Assembly: GCA_965227875.1 (NCBI GenBank)
Contig: OZ245783.1
Span: 5,084,001-5,148,000 of the forward strand
Direction: 5' to 3'
Origin: G965227875 sp965227875
GTDB taxonomy: Bacteria > Pseudomonadota > Alphaproteobacteria > Rhizobiales > JAJFHC01
Length of the DNA: 64,000 bases
Below the pieces are notes generated by a model. It did no database searches. It saw only the letters and a program-made list of their open reading frames with translations, and was not told the origin of the DNA. How positions within the stretch are numbered: the first letter of the stretch is position 1; each line of letters begins with the position of its first letter. The translations under genes and the position numbers were made by a program. Below are positions 7,811 through 17,277 of the stretch, piece after piece.

Positions 7811-9321
7811 CCCAACATCCCCTCAAGTTCTTTGATATCCTTAGCGATGTCGTCGTGCAGGTTCTGCATCTGCTTGAGGATCACTTGGGGCTTCTCGTAG
7901 ACCTCCTCCTCATAGACCGTTTCCTTGTATCTGCTGAGTGACAGGTCATACTTGTTCGCCTTGATTTCCTCCGCCGAAACAAAGAAGGCCTTGCCGGTCC
8001 TGTCGGTGTCACTGTCGGGATCACGTTCCTTCCAACGCGCCAACACATTGGGCAGGTCGTTGGCTTCGACCTTTTCGCGTTTGTCATCAAGGGAAAAGCC
8101 ATCGGCTTTCACGTCATAGAAAAAGACGTTGTCGGTATGCCCGCCTTTCGTGAGCACGAGGATTGCCGTCGAGACGCCTGCGTACGGCTTGAAGACCCCC
8201 GAGGGAAGTGAGATGACGGCTTCCAACTGATTGTCCTCGACCAACTTCTTTCGTAGTTCTTGATATGCCTTCGTATTGGTATTGGAAGTGACACCATCAG
8301 GCACGACCGTCGCCGATCGCCCCCCCAGTTTGAGCATTCTCAGGATCAGGACGAGAAACAGCAGTTCCGTCTTCCTGGTCTTCACGTTGGCCAGGAGGCT
8401 AGGATGCACGTCGTCATAGTCCAGGGCACCCTTGAACGGCGGATTGGCAAGGATGACGTCGAGACTGTTGTCGGCGTGGCCGGGAAACCGTTCCGGGAAG
8501 CTGTTGGCCAGGGTATCCTGGTAATGGATGTCCGGGGCATCGACCCCGTGCAGCATCAGGTTCATGACCGCGATGCGCAACATGGTGCTGTCAAAATCAA
8601 ACCCGTGGAACATACCCTTGCGGATATGGTCCCGGTGCGGTTCCAGCAGGTCGCCCGTATAGGTCTTTTGACCGGTCTCCGCATCGACGATAATCCCGTT
8701 GGGCGACGTGTATCTCTCCAGCAGGTAGTCTGCGACGCTGATCAGAAACCCCCCCGTGCCACATGCGGGATCGCCCACTGTTTCCGTCGGTTTCGGGTCC
8801 AGCATCTCCACCATGAGACGGATGATGTGACGGGGCGTCCGGAATTGCCCGTTGATGCCCGCCGTCGTCAACTTGCTGAGCAGGTACTCATAGAGATCGC
8901 CCTTGGTATCGTCGTCACCCAGGGGAAGCGCGTCGATCATCTCCACGGCCGAAACCAGCAAGCTCGGCTTCTGGATCATCAACTGGGCATCCTTCATGTA
9001 TTCGCCAAAGCCCGCCCCTTCGACGGACACGGTCTTGAAATGCGGAAAGACCCGGTCGCGCACCAGGGGCAGCATCTCCGTCGCACCAAGATTTCGAAAC
9101 TGTGACCAGCGCAGGTCTTTTTCATCGGGACCGAAAAGAGGCTTGAACGATTTACCCGACAGTTGCGCCTTTCGCTCGTTGCGCGTTTCGGTCATGTCCA
9201 GAAGGCGCGAGAACATCAGGAAGGTGATCTGTTCGATCACCGTAAGGGGGTTGGCGATTCCACCGGTCCAGAATTCCGTCCAGAGTGCATCGATCCGGTT
9301 TCGCAAAGTGCCCGTGAGCAT
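7807..9321 (-). CDS. hsdM: type I restriction-modification methyltransferase subunit M
   Basis: This 504-aa N6-adenine DNA methyltransferase carries an HsdM N-terminal helical domain (residues 1-130), the S-adenosylmethionine motif DPACGTGGF at about 184-192 and the catalytic NPPF motif at about 293-296. It methylates the recognition site chosen by HsdS and protects the host. Its start codon shares one base with the hsdR stop (9321), so synthesis of R and M is coupled. Length and motif order are normal for the family. Confidence 0.93.
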   Translation of the reverse strand: MLTGTLRNRIDALWTEFWTGGIANPLTVIEQITFLMFSRLLDMTETRNERKAQLSGKSFKPLFGPDEKDLRWSQFRNLGATEMLPLVRDRVFPHFKTVSVEGAGFGEYMKDAQLMIQKPSLLVSAVEMIDALPLGDDDTKGDLYEYLLSKLTTAGINGQFRTPRHIIRLMVEMLDPKPTETVGDPACGTGGFLISVADYLLERYTSPNGIIVDAETGQKTYTGDLLEPHRDHIRKGMFHGFDFDSTMLRIAVMNLMLHGVDAPDIHYQDTLANSFPERFPGHADNSLDVILANPPFKGALDYDDVHPSLLANVKTRKTELLFLVLILRMLKLGGRSATVVPDGVTSNTNTKAYQELRKKLVEDNQLEAVISLPSGVFKPYAGVSTAILVLTKGGHTDNVFFYDVKADGFSLDDKREKVEANDLPNVLARWKERDPDSDTDRTGKAFFVSAEEIKANKYDLSLSRYKETVYEEEVYEKPQVILKQMQNLHDDIAKDIKELEGMLG

Positions 9322-12300
9322 CAGGAAGTGGCCTCGGTTTTTGTTGTGTCCGGGCTCATGATGTTGAAACTTCTGACAATGTCGAGCAGTTCTTCCTGGT
9401 CTGACGGGTCCGGAAAGACACCATGCAATCCGTCTTCGTGAATCCGGGTGAACGGAGCATCGACGAGCTTTTCCATCGCGATGCTGCCTGTCTGGGCGAT
9501 CACGCTTTGGAGCAGCTTGAGGAAATGCGTCTGTTTCGCGGTCAATGAAGGATGCCGGGCGACGAAATCCTGAAAGCGGTCGCGGACCGCCGTCTCATCC
9601 ATGCCGACGATACCGCGCAATATGGCATCCAGGTTTTCCGCAAGCTCGGGGTAGAACTCCTTCAGTAGACTCAGGTCGACGTCCGGGTTCTCTGTCAGGA
9701 CCATGGACACCAACGCGTCGAGATCGCGCTCGCTGACGGCTTCCCCGGACCTGATTCTCTGGAGCGTCGGGTTCTTGTCGAAGAGATCGCGTAAGGTCTC
9801 CTCGACACGTTTGCGGTAGGCCGCAAGATCGATCGGAGCGACGCCTGTCGCCCGACGCCCGGTTTCAATCTCTTCGATGCTCTCGGCAATGTCGACGGTC
9901 TGCGGCAGGACGGGGTCGTTCGTAACGGTCTCCATGTACTGCATGACCGACCGAAGCTCCTGGCGGATATCTTCAAGGTCCACGCAGGTCACGTCGTCCC
10001 AAAACGTCGCGGTACGAACCCGCTTGATTGTATCCACCTTGGCTTTCACCGGGTTGAGATTCTTCCGCAGCCTGTTGACCCTGTTGAGCACCTCCCCCTT
10101 GAGATCATCGAACGCCGTCGTTTCCTTCAGCAGGGAAATCTGTAGTTGCGTGACGAGGAGGTCGAACTCATGGGCGTCCCTGTGACCGCGAATGTTGATC
10201 CATTGGGTAAGCGGACCAATCTCCGATCGAAGCAGTTTGACTGTTGCGGGAGAAAATTTCTCGATCACGCCGTCCTGGCGAACGGTCTGGATTTCCCCCC
10301 ATTTTTCCCGCACGGAAATTGTTTCTTCCGGAAGTGATGCAACGTCTTGCTCGATGAGCGCGATCGTCTGTGTGAACGTATCGAGATCCGCCGCAGTGAG
10401 TGCGGCCGATGCCAGATCGAGACGGGCGATGAAGAGGCCCTGCATCAGCGAGTACGAGCGGCTCGGCTCGGCCTCGGGCTTGTTCTGTTCGAAATATTCG
10501 AAATTGCCCCAGTGATCGAAAATGCGGAACACGGTCTTGTCGCGTCCAGGACCGAACAGTCCTGGGCAAAGCCGGGTGCCCCGACCGATCATCTGCCAGA
10601 ACTTCACCTTGGAACGGACCGGTTTTGCAAAGACCAAGTTGACGATTTCCGGAACGTCAATGCCGGTGTCGAGCATGTCCACCGATATGGCGATCGTCAG
10701 GTCGTGATTTGTGCCCTGCCCCTTGAAATCATCGATCAATTGTTCCGCGCGCGGATCATAATTGTCGATCACCTGGCAGAACCTACCGCCATATTGCGGA
10801 TAAAGTTCGTCAAAGAGATTTTGAAGCAGAACCGCATGCCGATGGTTCCGGGCAAACACGATGGATTTGCCCGGCAGCTGCCCGCTTTCGTCGCGTATCC
10901 CGTTTTCCATCAGGTTACGAACGATCAGGCGGTTCGTATCCTTGTTGTGGATCTGACGGTCGATCGACTGTGCTTCATGATTGAGCGCTTCGGCGTCTTC
11001 CCCATCCTCTTCAAGCTGTTCGATCTGTTCCCGGGTCAGGTTCTCGTACTTGATCCCTTCACGCAGAAACTTTGTCGTGTGCGTATAGACCTCGTAAGGC
11101 ACGAGATATCCGTCCGTTACCGCGTCTTCGAGTGAGTAGAACGCGGTCGGGTCCTGGTTCTCGCACCCGAACAATCCAAAGGTGTTGCGCGAGATGAACT
11201 CGACAGGTGTCGCGGTCAACCCGATCTGCAGGCTGTCGAAATAGCGGAAGAGATCGCGGTATCGGTTGTAGATGCTGCGATGGCTTTCATCCGCGATGAT
11301 CAGGTCGAAGAACCCGACGTCGAAAGTCTGGAAGATGTTCATCATCGCCGGATAGGTGCCGACGAAAATGCGGCTTTTCGTGTCGTTCACCGTGTGCCGC
11401 GTGACCTCCGTCAGCGGATCGTGCGTAAAGTCGTTGAAGGCGTTCTTGGCCTGTTTCACCAGTTCCTTGCGGTCACAGAGAAAGAGGATCCTCTTGGCCC
11501 ATTTCGCCCTGATCAGAAGTTCCGAAAGCGCGATCGCGACACGCGTCTTGCCGGTCCCGGTCGCCTGCACAATAAGCGCCCTCCGGCGCTTTCCGGTGAA
11601 AGTTTCACAGACCCTCTTGATGGCTTCGAGCTGATAGATCCGCTCTACGATTTCCGTTTTCGGTGAAAGCGTATTGAGAAGTTGCTTCTGGTCGCGCTGA
11701 AAATTGACCAGCGTCTGCAGGCTCGACTTGGAATAGAAACCGAACAGCGGTCGTGGCGGATATCCCTGTTCGTCATCCCAGATCCAGATGTTGTAACCGT
11801 TCGTATAAAATACGACCGGCCGCTGACCATAGGCCTGTTCGAGGGCGTCGGCATAAAGTGAGGCCTGTTTACGTCCCCGTTCTTCCGACTGCGCCGTGCG
11901 CTTGGCCTCGATAACCGCCAGCGGCTTGCCATTATCGTCGAAGAGAACATAGTCGGCATAACCAATTCCCGACGGCGTTGGCTGTCCTTGCACTTCGAGC
12001 TCCACCTTAACCGAAGCCGTGTCATTGACGTCCCAACCCGCATCGGCAAGGGCGACATCGATGAGGCGTGCGCGCGTGGTTGCCTCGTCGAATGAGAGTG
12101 CATCCGCCACTTGGCGGCCACGTTGCCGATCTTCGGTCGACAAGGCCTGGCTTTCGTACTCGACCTTTACTTTCTCGAGTGCCTCTAGCGCCGCGTTCAG
12201 GTCTGCTTCGGCCTTATCTTTGTCTGCCCTGAGCTGCTGGAGTTCGGCCGTGCTGTCAGCCGGCGTCCTGAACTCAGCGATCTCATCGACGGGGATCTCG

Positions 12301-12677
12301 CGGCAGCGGATCCCGTACCAGACGCTGACCGCATGTGCCTCCTTCAGAATCCAGAGCGCCTCACTGGCCTTGACGGTCCCGCCGTGCGCGGCCTTGTTTC
12401 CCTGTTTGCGGATCGCGTGAAGTTTCGCACAAACCGCTTCCGGCACAGCCTCTCGAAATGCCCGAAACGTCAGCCTACGGACAAACTCACGCTCGTCGGG
12501 CGGTTCAAGTCTCAGGTCGGTATAAATCGCCTGGGCAATCAGCTCGGCGAGACTTCTCAGTTTAACAAGAGCACTGGCAGGATCGCTGTGAACATACCTT
12601 TCGGCAAATCCACCCAATTCGGCAAGGACAGGCGCACTCTCGCGAAAGAGCTCGAAGTTCAGAGAATTAGATGCCAC
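9321..12677 (-). CDS. hsdR: type I restriction enzyme subunit R (EcoEI-like)
   Basis: The 1118-aa protein starts with a DUF4145-like helical domain (1-130) and a charged coiled coil (140-190). The PD-(D/E)XK nuclease follows at about 220-300 (ADYVLFDDNGKPLAVIEAK). The superfamily 2 motor has a Walker A at about 370-378 (QATGTGKTR), a DESH box, LTATP and the motif VI region QMIGRGTRLCPG. The C-terminus (ILRGIVGMDETAVRDRF) matches EcoEI-type R subunits. It translocates DNA in an ATP-dependent way and cuts at a distance. It follows the 160-aa gene after a 39-bp gap. All catalytic motifs are intact, so the enzyme looks functional. Confidence 0.93.
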   Translation of the reverse strand: MASNSLNFELFRESAPVLAELGGFAERYVHSDPASALVKLRSLAELIAQAIYTDLRLEPPDEREFVRRLTFRAFREAVPEAVCAKLHAIRKQGNKAAHGGTVKASEALWILKEAHAVSVWYGIRCREIPVDEIAEFRTPADSTAELQQLRADKDKAEADLNAALEALEKVKVEYESQALSTEDRQRGRQVADALSFDEATTRARLIDVALADAGWDVNDTASVKVELEVQGQPTPSGIGYADYVLFDDNGKPLAVIEAKRTAQSEERGRKQASLYADALEQAYGQRPVVFYTNGYNIWIWDDEQGYPPRPLFGFYSKSSLQTLVNFQRDQKQLLNTLSPKTEIVERIYQLEAIKRVCETFTGKRRRALIVQATGTGKTRVAIALSELLIRAKWAKRILFLCDRKELVKQAKNAFNDFTHDPLTEVTRHTVNDTKSRIFVGTYPAMMNIFQTFDVGFFDLIIADESHRSIYNRYRDLFRYFDSLQIGLTATPVEFISRNTFGLFGCENQDPTAFYSLEDAVTDGYLVPYEVYTHTTKFLREGIKYENLTREQIEQLEEDGEDAEALNHEAQSIDRQIHNKDTNRLIVRNLMENGIRDESGQLPGKSIVFARNHRHAVLLQNLFDELYPQYGGRFCQVIDNYDPRAEQLIDDFKGQGTNHDLTIAISVDMLDTGIDVPEIVNLVFAKPVRSKVKFWQMIGRGTRLCPGLFGPGRDKTVFRIFDHWGNFEYFEQNKPEAEPSRSYSLMQGLFIARLDLASAALTAADLDTFTQTIALIEQDVASLPEETISVREKWGEIQTVRQDGVIEKFSPATVKLLRSEIGPLTQWINIRGHRDAHEFDLLVTQLQISLLKETTAFDDLKGEVLNRVNRLRKNLNPVKAKVDTIKRVRTATFWDDVTCVDLEDIRQELRSVMQYMETVTNDPVLPQTVDIAESIEEIETGRRATGVAPIDLAAYRKRVEETLRDLFDKNPTLQRIRSGEAVSERDLDALVSMVLTENPDVDLSLLKEFYPELAENLDAILRGIVGMDETAVRDRFQDFVARHPSLTAKQTHFLKLLQSVIAQTGSIAMEKLVDAPFTRIHEDGLHGVFPDPSDQEELLDIVRSFNIMSPDTTKTEATS

Positions 12678-12716
12678 GGATTTCAGCCCTGCTAGCGTGC
12701 CCTGCCTTGGACTCCT

Positions 12717-13199
12717 TCACACAAGATCACGCGCAGAACCCGCCTTGAGCTTTTCCTGTACGTCTTCGAGGATCTTGTCGATTTCGGGCTGTTGAAGGTT
12801 CGACCGGACGAATGACATCACATGGGTTTGCAGTTCCTCGAATCCATCTTCGCCGAGGGTACCAAGCAATCCATGACACCAGGCTTCGAGGATGGACGCC
12901 TTAGCCCACGGCACATGACCGTAGGGGCTGTCGATCTGGCCAGATTTGGCAAGCCGATTGGCCTCAGGTGCGACTGCATCTCTCTCCCGGGATGCTTTCT
13001 CCAGGGTGCCCTTGATGATCATGTCGGACATGTGAGGCGCCGCCGCACTTATGCTTCCTAGCGTCGCAACCTTCTGCCACAGCTCTTCGGCAACCTCCTT
13101 GCGCACATCGGGACGACCTTTTTCCAGAGCCGAAATCGAGCTTTTCAGATCACCGATAAAAATTTTCCGATTGGCTTTCTGCGTAAGCCATTTGAGCAT
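12717..13199 (-). CDS. hypothetical protein, first gene of the restriction operon
   Basis: The 160-aa product is largely helical. It starts MLKWLTQKANRKIF, has an Arg/Glu-rich middle and ends in LEDVQEKLKAGSARDLV. No transmembrane segment or nuclease motif is seen. It stands 39 bp upstream of hsdR on the same strand and is the likely first gene of the operon hypothetical-hsdR-hsdM-hsdS-mrr. A role in control or as an anti-restriction sensor is possible from position only. The family is not recognised. Confidence 0.6.
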   Translation of the reverse strand: MLKWLTQKANRKIFIGDLKSSISALEKGRPDVRKEVAEELWQKVATLGSISAAAPHMSDMIIKGTLEKASRERDAVAPEANRLAKSGQIDSPYGHVPWAKASILEAWCHGLLGTLGEDGFEELQTHVMSFVRSNLQQPEIDKILEDVQEKLKAGSARDLV

Positions 13200-13699
13200 G
13201 TAATCATCCCCGCGTTACGTTCGTCGACGGATCCGTCATCGGACCAATCAATCACATTACAAACTCAAAGCGACATGTTGGCCAATGCTGCCTCCTCAGA
13301 TCTCAAAGCAACAATCCACCAACAACCCTTGAAATTCTCCGCAGTTCACATGATGGATTTCAATAACAGTCCAAACTTTACGCGTCGTTCTGAATTCCCG
13401 ATTTATGACGATTTAATCACACTATATTCTCGAGTCTACAGAGATTTTAGTGACCATGCTTACAAAGCCTCGTTTGACGGGCTTCATTCACCCAAGAACC
13501 TTTCGGTGAGTATTGAGAAACGGTATTGAGTTTAATTCTTGCATCCTGCATCTTCGCGATCGGCAGAAACCCGATTTTATCAGGATGCGCCAGAAGAAGA
13601 GCGGTTCTAGTGAGTTCCGTGCACCTTCCCTATAAGAGCTGCTGGGCAGATGTACCCTGTCCGTACCTCTAACTCGAAATACTCCGCAAACGGAAAGGT
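13200..13699. other. 500-bp AT-richer gap without a supported gene
   Basis: This stretch separates the restriction operon from the next plus-strand gene and is visibly AT-richer than its surroundings. The promoter of the minus-strand operon must lie in its left part. A plus-strand frame from 13275 to 13529 (84 codons) has no ribosome site and unconvincing composition, so I do not call it a gene. Nothing else was recognised. Confidence 0.4.
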
Positions 13700-14539
13700 A
13701 TGAAGGATCCGATGGGCAACTACCTTCATTTGCCGGCTGAAACACTTGAAGTGATGCGGACATCCTACAACTACCCACCCGCAACACTGATGCATGTCGA
13801 GGGTCCAGGGAGCCAGAGCATCGAGATCCCACAAGGCAAACACATCGCTCCTGACGTTTCGCGACTTAAAGGTTGGTCAACTTCAGCTCGTCCGTGCTCA
13901 ACCTCGTCCGTCGATGTCGACCGTCACCACCACGCACTGCTTTGGAGCACCAGCGAGTCCGATCAGATAACCGGGTTGCTTTCGGTACAATTCTGGGGGT
14001 TCTACTCGGGCGCGGACGGACGGCATCGTTCCGGTCGGGCGCTGGCCCGGGCAAAACAGGTCATCAACGGAAAAAAGAACTCGAAAAGAACACCCCTGGA
14101 CGAGATCCTGGATCGCTTCGGTTCGGTCCGGACGCTGGTCACGCAAGAGAAGTTCGGGGACGCGATTCTTGATGCGATGAAACTGCCGGGTTTCGGCATG
14201 TCATTTGCCTCGAAACTTGTCGCATTCCTCTGCCCTGAAAAAGCCGGGGTTTATGACTCGGTGGTGGCAGCGCTTATCCATCAAAACCAACGGCTTTTTC
14301 CACCAGGCCTGTGGACCGACCTTAAGAGCCTTGCGCGAAAGCAGGAGAAAAAGGACGTCTATGAAAAATGGTGCCATTTCTGTTCGAACACCGCCGAACG
14401 GCTCAATCACGACCGTTCGGTTTGGATGGACTGGGATGGCATCAAGCACCCATGGCGCGCGGTCGACGTGGAACGGGCCATCTTCGCGATCGGAAGAGAA
14501 GACCTGGAGCAGCACACAAACAGGCTAGGCCCCGGCTAG
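13700..14539 (+). CDS. hypothetical protein with possible OGG-fold / HhH glycosylase-like core
   Basis: The product is 279 aa from this ATG, or 275 aa from the ATG at 13712, which has a better placed AAGGA site. Residues 160-200 read LPGFGMSFASKLVAFLCPEKAGVYDSVVA, a helix-hairpin-helix-like turn followed by an Asp, which recalls the OGG-fold proteins related to 8-oxoguanine DNA glycosylase. The C-terminal part is rich in Trp and Cys (KWCHFC, SVWMDWDG). Neighbours are restriction genes, so DNA repair or defence is plausible, but the match is weak and based on motif memory. Confidence 0.55.
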   Translation: MKDPMGNYLHLPAETLEVMRTSYNYPPATLMHVEGPGSQSIEIPQGKHIAPDVSRLKGWSTSARPCSTSSVDVDRHHHALLWSTSESDQITGLLSVQFWGFYSGADGRHRSGRALARAKQVINGKKNSKRTPLDEILDRFGSVRTLVTQEKFGDAILDAMKLPGFGMSFASKLVAFLCPEKAGVYDSVVAALIHQNQRLFPPGLWTDLKSLARKQEKKDVYEKWCHFCSNTAERLNHDRSVWMDWDGIKHPWRAVDVERAIFAIGREDLEQHTNRLGPG

Positions 14540-14551
14540 ACACACAGCAGT

Positions 14552-15763
14552 TCATTTTATGCAATGGCTCAAGGCGATCTTGGTAATGCGCGGATCGCCC
14601 ACCAGGTCGAACTTGAGTATCTGTGATGCGGCCCAGTACACACGTGGCAGGTTACCGTCCGGATCTTGCTCGTATTCGATCCGTCGCGCACCGACAAGCC
14701 AGCTTTTGTCCGCGTCTGGCAGGACCCAGGACATCGCATTGAGATACTGTCCGTCGTCAAGTTTCTCGACCTTGTAGGCAACTGGATCGGCGCGAACATG
14801 CCTTGCCCCAGACGGGAGAATAAACCGAAAATCGATATTCCTTGCGATGTCATCGTAGGCATCGCGCACATCGGTTTCGGACCTGAAAAGGATCGAAATG
14901 TGCGGGGACCTGGACTTGCCGCGACAATATAGGCGGTAGATCGTCGGGTATTCCAGGTCGGCTTCTGCGCCCGCCACGTGCTTCACCTCCACGACCGCGC
15001 CATCACGGCCGAAAGGCACAAGCGCAATTGAGGAATACCTGTCAGTGGTATTGTCGAGGTTCAAATGCAGGATCTGGTCACGAGTAAGCCAATGCATTCC
15101 GGACCAGGGTGTCCGTGACCCTGCGATTGACAACAACCGCGTATCGACACCCATTTCTGCGAGATAGGCTACGAGAACGCCAGTAACAACCTGGTCAAGA
15201 GAACGGTCGAAGCCCGTGGCAACTTTCTTCTCGGGTTCCGCGAGGGAGTCGGGATCAAAAAACTGATGAACGCCTAACCGCGTCTCCTCGTCGGTAAATC
15301 TCTTCCAGCCCCCCGCGAAAGCGTAAACACAAGCGGATGCGCACTGACCGGCCTCCCCGGCTTCCTGATAAACGGTCCGGTTGCCGCGGGTTTTCCAGTC
15401 CTGGATGACACCCAAAGTCTTACCCACGACCAGGTTCATCTTGTGCTTGCGGAACACCTCGCCAAGCTTGAGCGCCTCGAACAGATTGCCGCCTGTGGAA
15501 TTGATCTCGACGCGAGCGCCGGTGAAGTCACCGTCACTGTTGGAGAGGAACTTTTCAAATCGGCTCGCTGTCCCTTTTTCAATGACGCCGTCAGCGATAA
15601 TCCACTCGCAGATGTTGCAATTGCCGCCATTGAACGCCTCGAAAAATGCCATGGGCGCATCGTCGGGCTGGCGAAAGGCCTCGTCCGCAGCAGCACCGCG
15701 CACCCAATATGGGACGGTCAGGACGACCATGACGAACAAAGAGAAGAACCAAGCCCTGATCAT
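14552..15763 (-). CDS. secreted ClpP/crotonase-like serine-protease-fold protein
   Basis: The start MIRAWFFSLFVM was chosen because it begins a signal peptide (cleavage near AAA/DEA); 12 more upstream codons would precede it otherwise. The 403-aa protein has ClpP-like landmarks: VEINSTGGNLFEALKLGEVF, a nucleophile-type segment CASACVYAFAGG and LGVHQFF supplying a possible catalytic His. Such periplasmic ClpP-like proteins are common in Alphaproteobacteria and poorly characterised. The C-terminal half is unfamiliar. It is convergent with the OGG-like gene and divergent from the next small secreted protein. Confidence 0.65.
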   Translation of the reverse strand: MIRAWFFSLFVMVVLTVPYWVRGAAADEAFRQPDDAPMAFFEAFNGGNCNICEWIIADGVIEKGTASRFEKFLSNSDGDFTGARVEINSTGGNLFEALKLGEVFRKHKMNLVVGKTLGVIQDWKTRGNRTVYQEAGEAGQCASACVYAFAGGWKRFTDEETRLGVHQFFDPDSLAEPEKKVATGFDRSLDQVVTGVLVAYLAEMGVDTRLLSIAGSRTPWSGMHWLTRDQILHLNLDNTTDRYSSIALVPFGRDGAVVEVKHVAGAEADLEYPTIYRLYCRGKSRSPHISILFRSETDVRDAYDDIARNIDFRFILPSGARHVRADPVAYKVEKLDDGQYLNAMSWVLPDADKSWLVGARRIEYEQDPDGNLPRVYWAASQILKFDLVGDPRITKIALSHCIK

Positions 15764-15901
15764 CTTCAACCTCACAACTGCCGGCAAGTCGCATCCCAAT
15801 GGCTATGATACGAGACACATGACTTCGTTCCGACGGTTTCCGATGAACCGACACGTTTCAAGTCTACTGCCACCGAAACAACCTTTGGGAGGGAACAGTT
15901 C

Positions 15902-16219
15902 GTGTCAAGAATTCGCATAGCCCTCGTGCCAATCATTGCGCTGCCATGTGTATTAAGCGCTTACGAACCCGCCAAATCCGATCAAGCCAAATCCTATCGA
16001 ACCAATGGAACGGCACGAATCCAGTCTTGCACCAACATGGGGATCATCATCTGCGACGATGAAACAGTGCGGATCCCGGGTGTCGTCAACAGGTCGGACC
16101 CGCGCTACACTGGGATCACGTCAGAACGTCGGGGCACATTTCATGTGTGCCGAAAAACAATTGAATCAGGCTTCATAAAGTCCAGGGAACTGGTCTTCAG
16201 GTGCTGGCCGATACGTTGA
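15902..16219 (+). CDS. small secreted hypothetical protein
   Basis: A GTG start gives 105 aa with a signal peptide (IALVPIIALPCVLSA) and a mature part of about 80 residues containing four Cys (SCTNMGIIICDDE, FHVCRK, VFRCWP), suggesting two disulfides in the periplasm. It is divergent from the secreted ClpP-like gene with 138 bp between. No family is recognised. Confidence 0.5.
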   Translation: MSRIRIALVPIIALPCVLSAYEPAKSDQAKSYRTNGTARIQSCTNMGIIICDDETVRIPGVVNRSDPRYTGITSERRGTFHVCRKTIESGFIKSRELVFRCWPIR

Positions 16220-16307
16220 TATTGTCCCGCGTGAAAACGATCCCTGTTCTGGCTGTTAAGGCAACGGGACAGGTCTCCGATGCTAGAAGCAGGTCTGGGG
16301 GCTGCGG

Positions 16308-16727
16308 ATGTCAAAGATTCAAGACGCTCTCGAAGACGCAAGAGATATCGCATACTTCGTGATCTATGCCCGAAAAGGCCAGGATCTTGACTGGCGAGAT
16401 GGGCCCGTCGAGGAGACAGGCTATTACACGAATTTCTGTGTGCCCGGGTGCTGTCGACCGCGTGGACCGTTCAGCCTCGAAGAGGCCACCGCCATAAGCT
16501 GGGACTATGTCCAGAAGTGCAGAAATCAGGTGTTCTCACCGGAGGAGGAAGAAGAACTTGTCCGGGCACTCGAAGCAGAAGGTGCATGGCAAGAGCCGCA
16601 ATTGCCAGAATCGCTCACTCCCCGAAACATGATCGAGTGGGATGAAACCGACGACGGTGCGGGCGCAGGCGATGAAACTATGCACCCAGATGCCATGAAA
16701 AGAAACGAGGACGGACCGAACGAGTAA
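16308..16727 (+). CDS. hypothetical acidic protein, 139 aa
   Basis: The N-terminal half has a Cys-rich patch (NFCVPGCCRPRGPF) and the C-terminal half is strongly acidic and ends in a disordered tail. No signal peptide or membrane segment is present. It is the last gene of the accessory region before the tRNA-Thr and follows the secreted small gene by 88 bp. No family is recognised. Confidence 0.5.
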   Translation: MSKIQDALEDARDIAYFVIYARKGQDLDWRDGPVEETGYYTNFCVPGCCRPRGPFSLEEATAISWDYVQKCRNQVFSPEEEEELVRALEAEGAWQEPQLPESLTPRNMIEWDETDDGAGAGDETMHPDAMKRNEDGPNE

Positions 16728-16971
16728 TATGCGGTCGGGGTTTGAGTTCCAGCAGCACCGTTCGTCCACATTCAACTCCTCGGATGCAAGGAGTCCCATC
16801 TGCAAAAAGGGAGGTACCCCCGGGGTGGGGTCCGTGGACAGCCATTTCCGTCGAGCCGGCATGTCCAGTCAAAAACACTGCAAAAGCGGCAAGCCAAGAC
16901 GTTTTGCAACCCACTTGCAACCCCGAATCGGGCCAAGCGCATCCAAACTTCCTATAACCCATTGATTTTAT
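16728..16971. other. gene-free junction next to tRNA-Thr
   Basis: This 244-bp stretch lies between the last accessory gene and the tRNA 3' end. Apart from the direct repeats listed separately I see no gene; plus-strand frames here lack ribosome sites and have poor composition. Confidence 0.4.
16904..16923. repeat. tandem 9-bp direct repeats beside tRNA-Thr (possible integrase arm sites)
   Basis: TTGCAACCC occurs at 16904-16912 and again at 16915-16923, a period of 11 bp, about 50 bp from the tRNA 3' end. Short direct repeats of this spacing flank the core of attachment sites used by tyrosine recombinases at tRNA genes. No integrase gene is in the window, so the attachment-site role is inference. 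Confidence 0.4.
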
Positions 16972-17047
<76 letters not shown>

Positions 17048-17077
17048 TCTTTCGGCTGCTTGCCGGACGATGCGCTC

Positions 17078-17105
17078 CTTATACGCACTCGCCCGGTGAA
17101 TGCAA
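17078..17105 (-). promoter_or_regulatory. sigma-70-type promoter of tRNA-Thr
   Basis: On the minus strand TTGCAT is followed after 16 nt by TATAAG. The -10 ends about 30 nt before the mature tRNA 5' end, leaving a short leader. The hexamers are close to consensus. Confidence 0.55.
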
Positions 17106-17277
17106 CGGCTCATTGCAGCACACGCCACCCGCCGTCTGTGGTGCCCGTCCACGCGGTTTTGCCGGGTTCCATGCCGCGTCCGGGAAAATTGGCGCCGGCA
17201 TTGAACCGGAAGCCCGGTCGCGTCGACCAAAGATTCAACGGGCCGCGCGTTGTGGCCCCCGCACCGGAGGACAGACA

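Noticed and set aside
13275..13529. 84-codon plus-strand ORF
   Set aside because: No ribosome site and poor composition; kept only as a remark on the gap.
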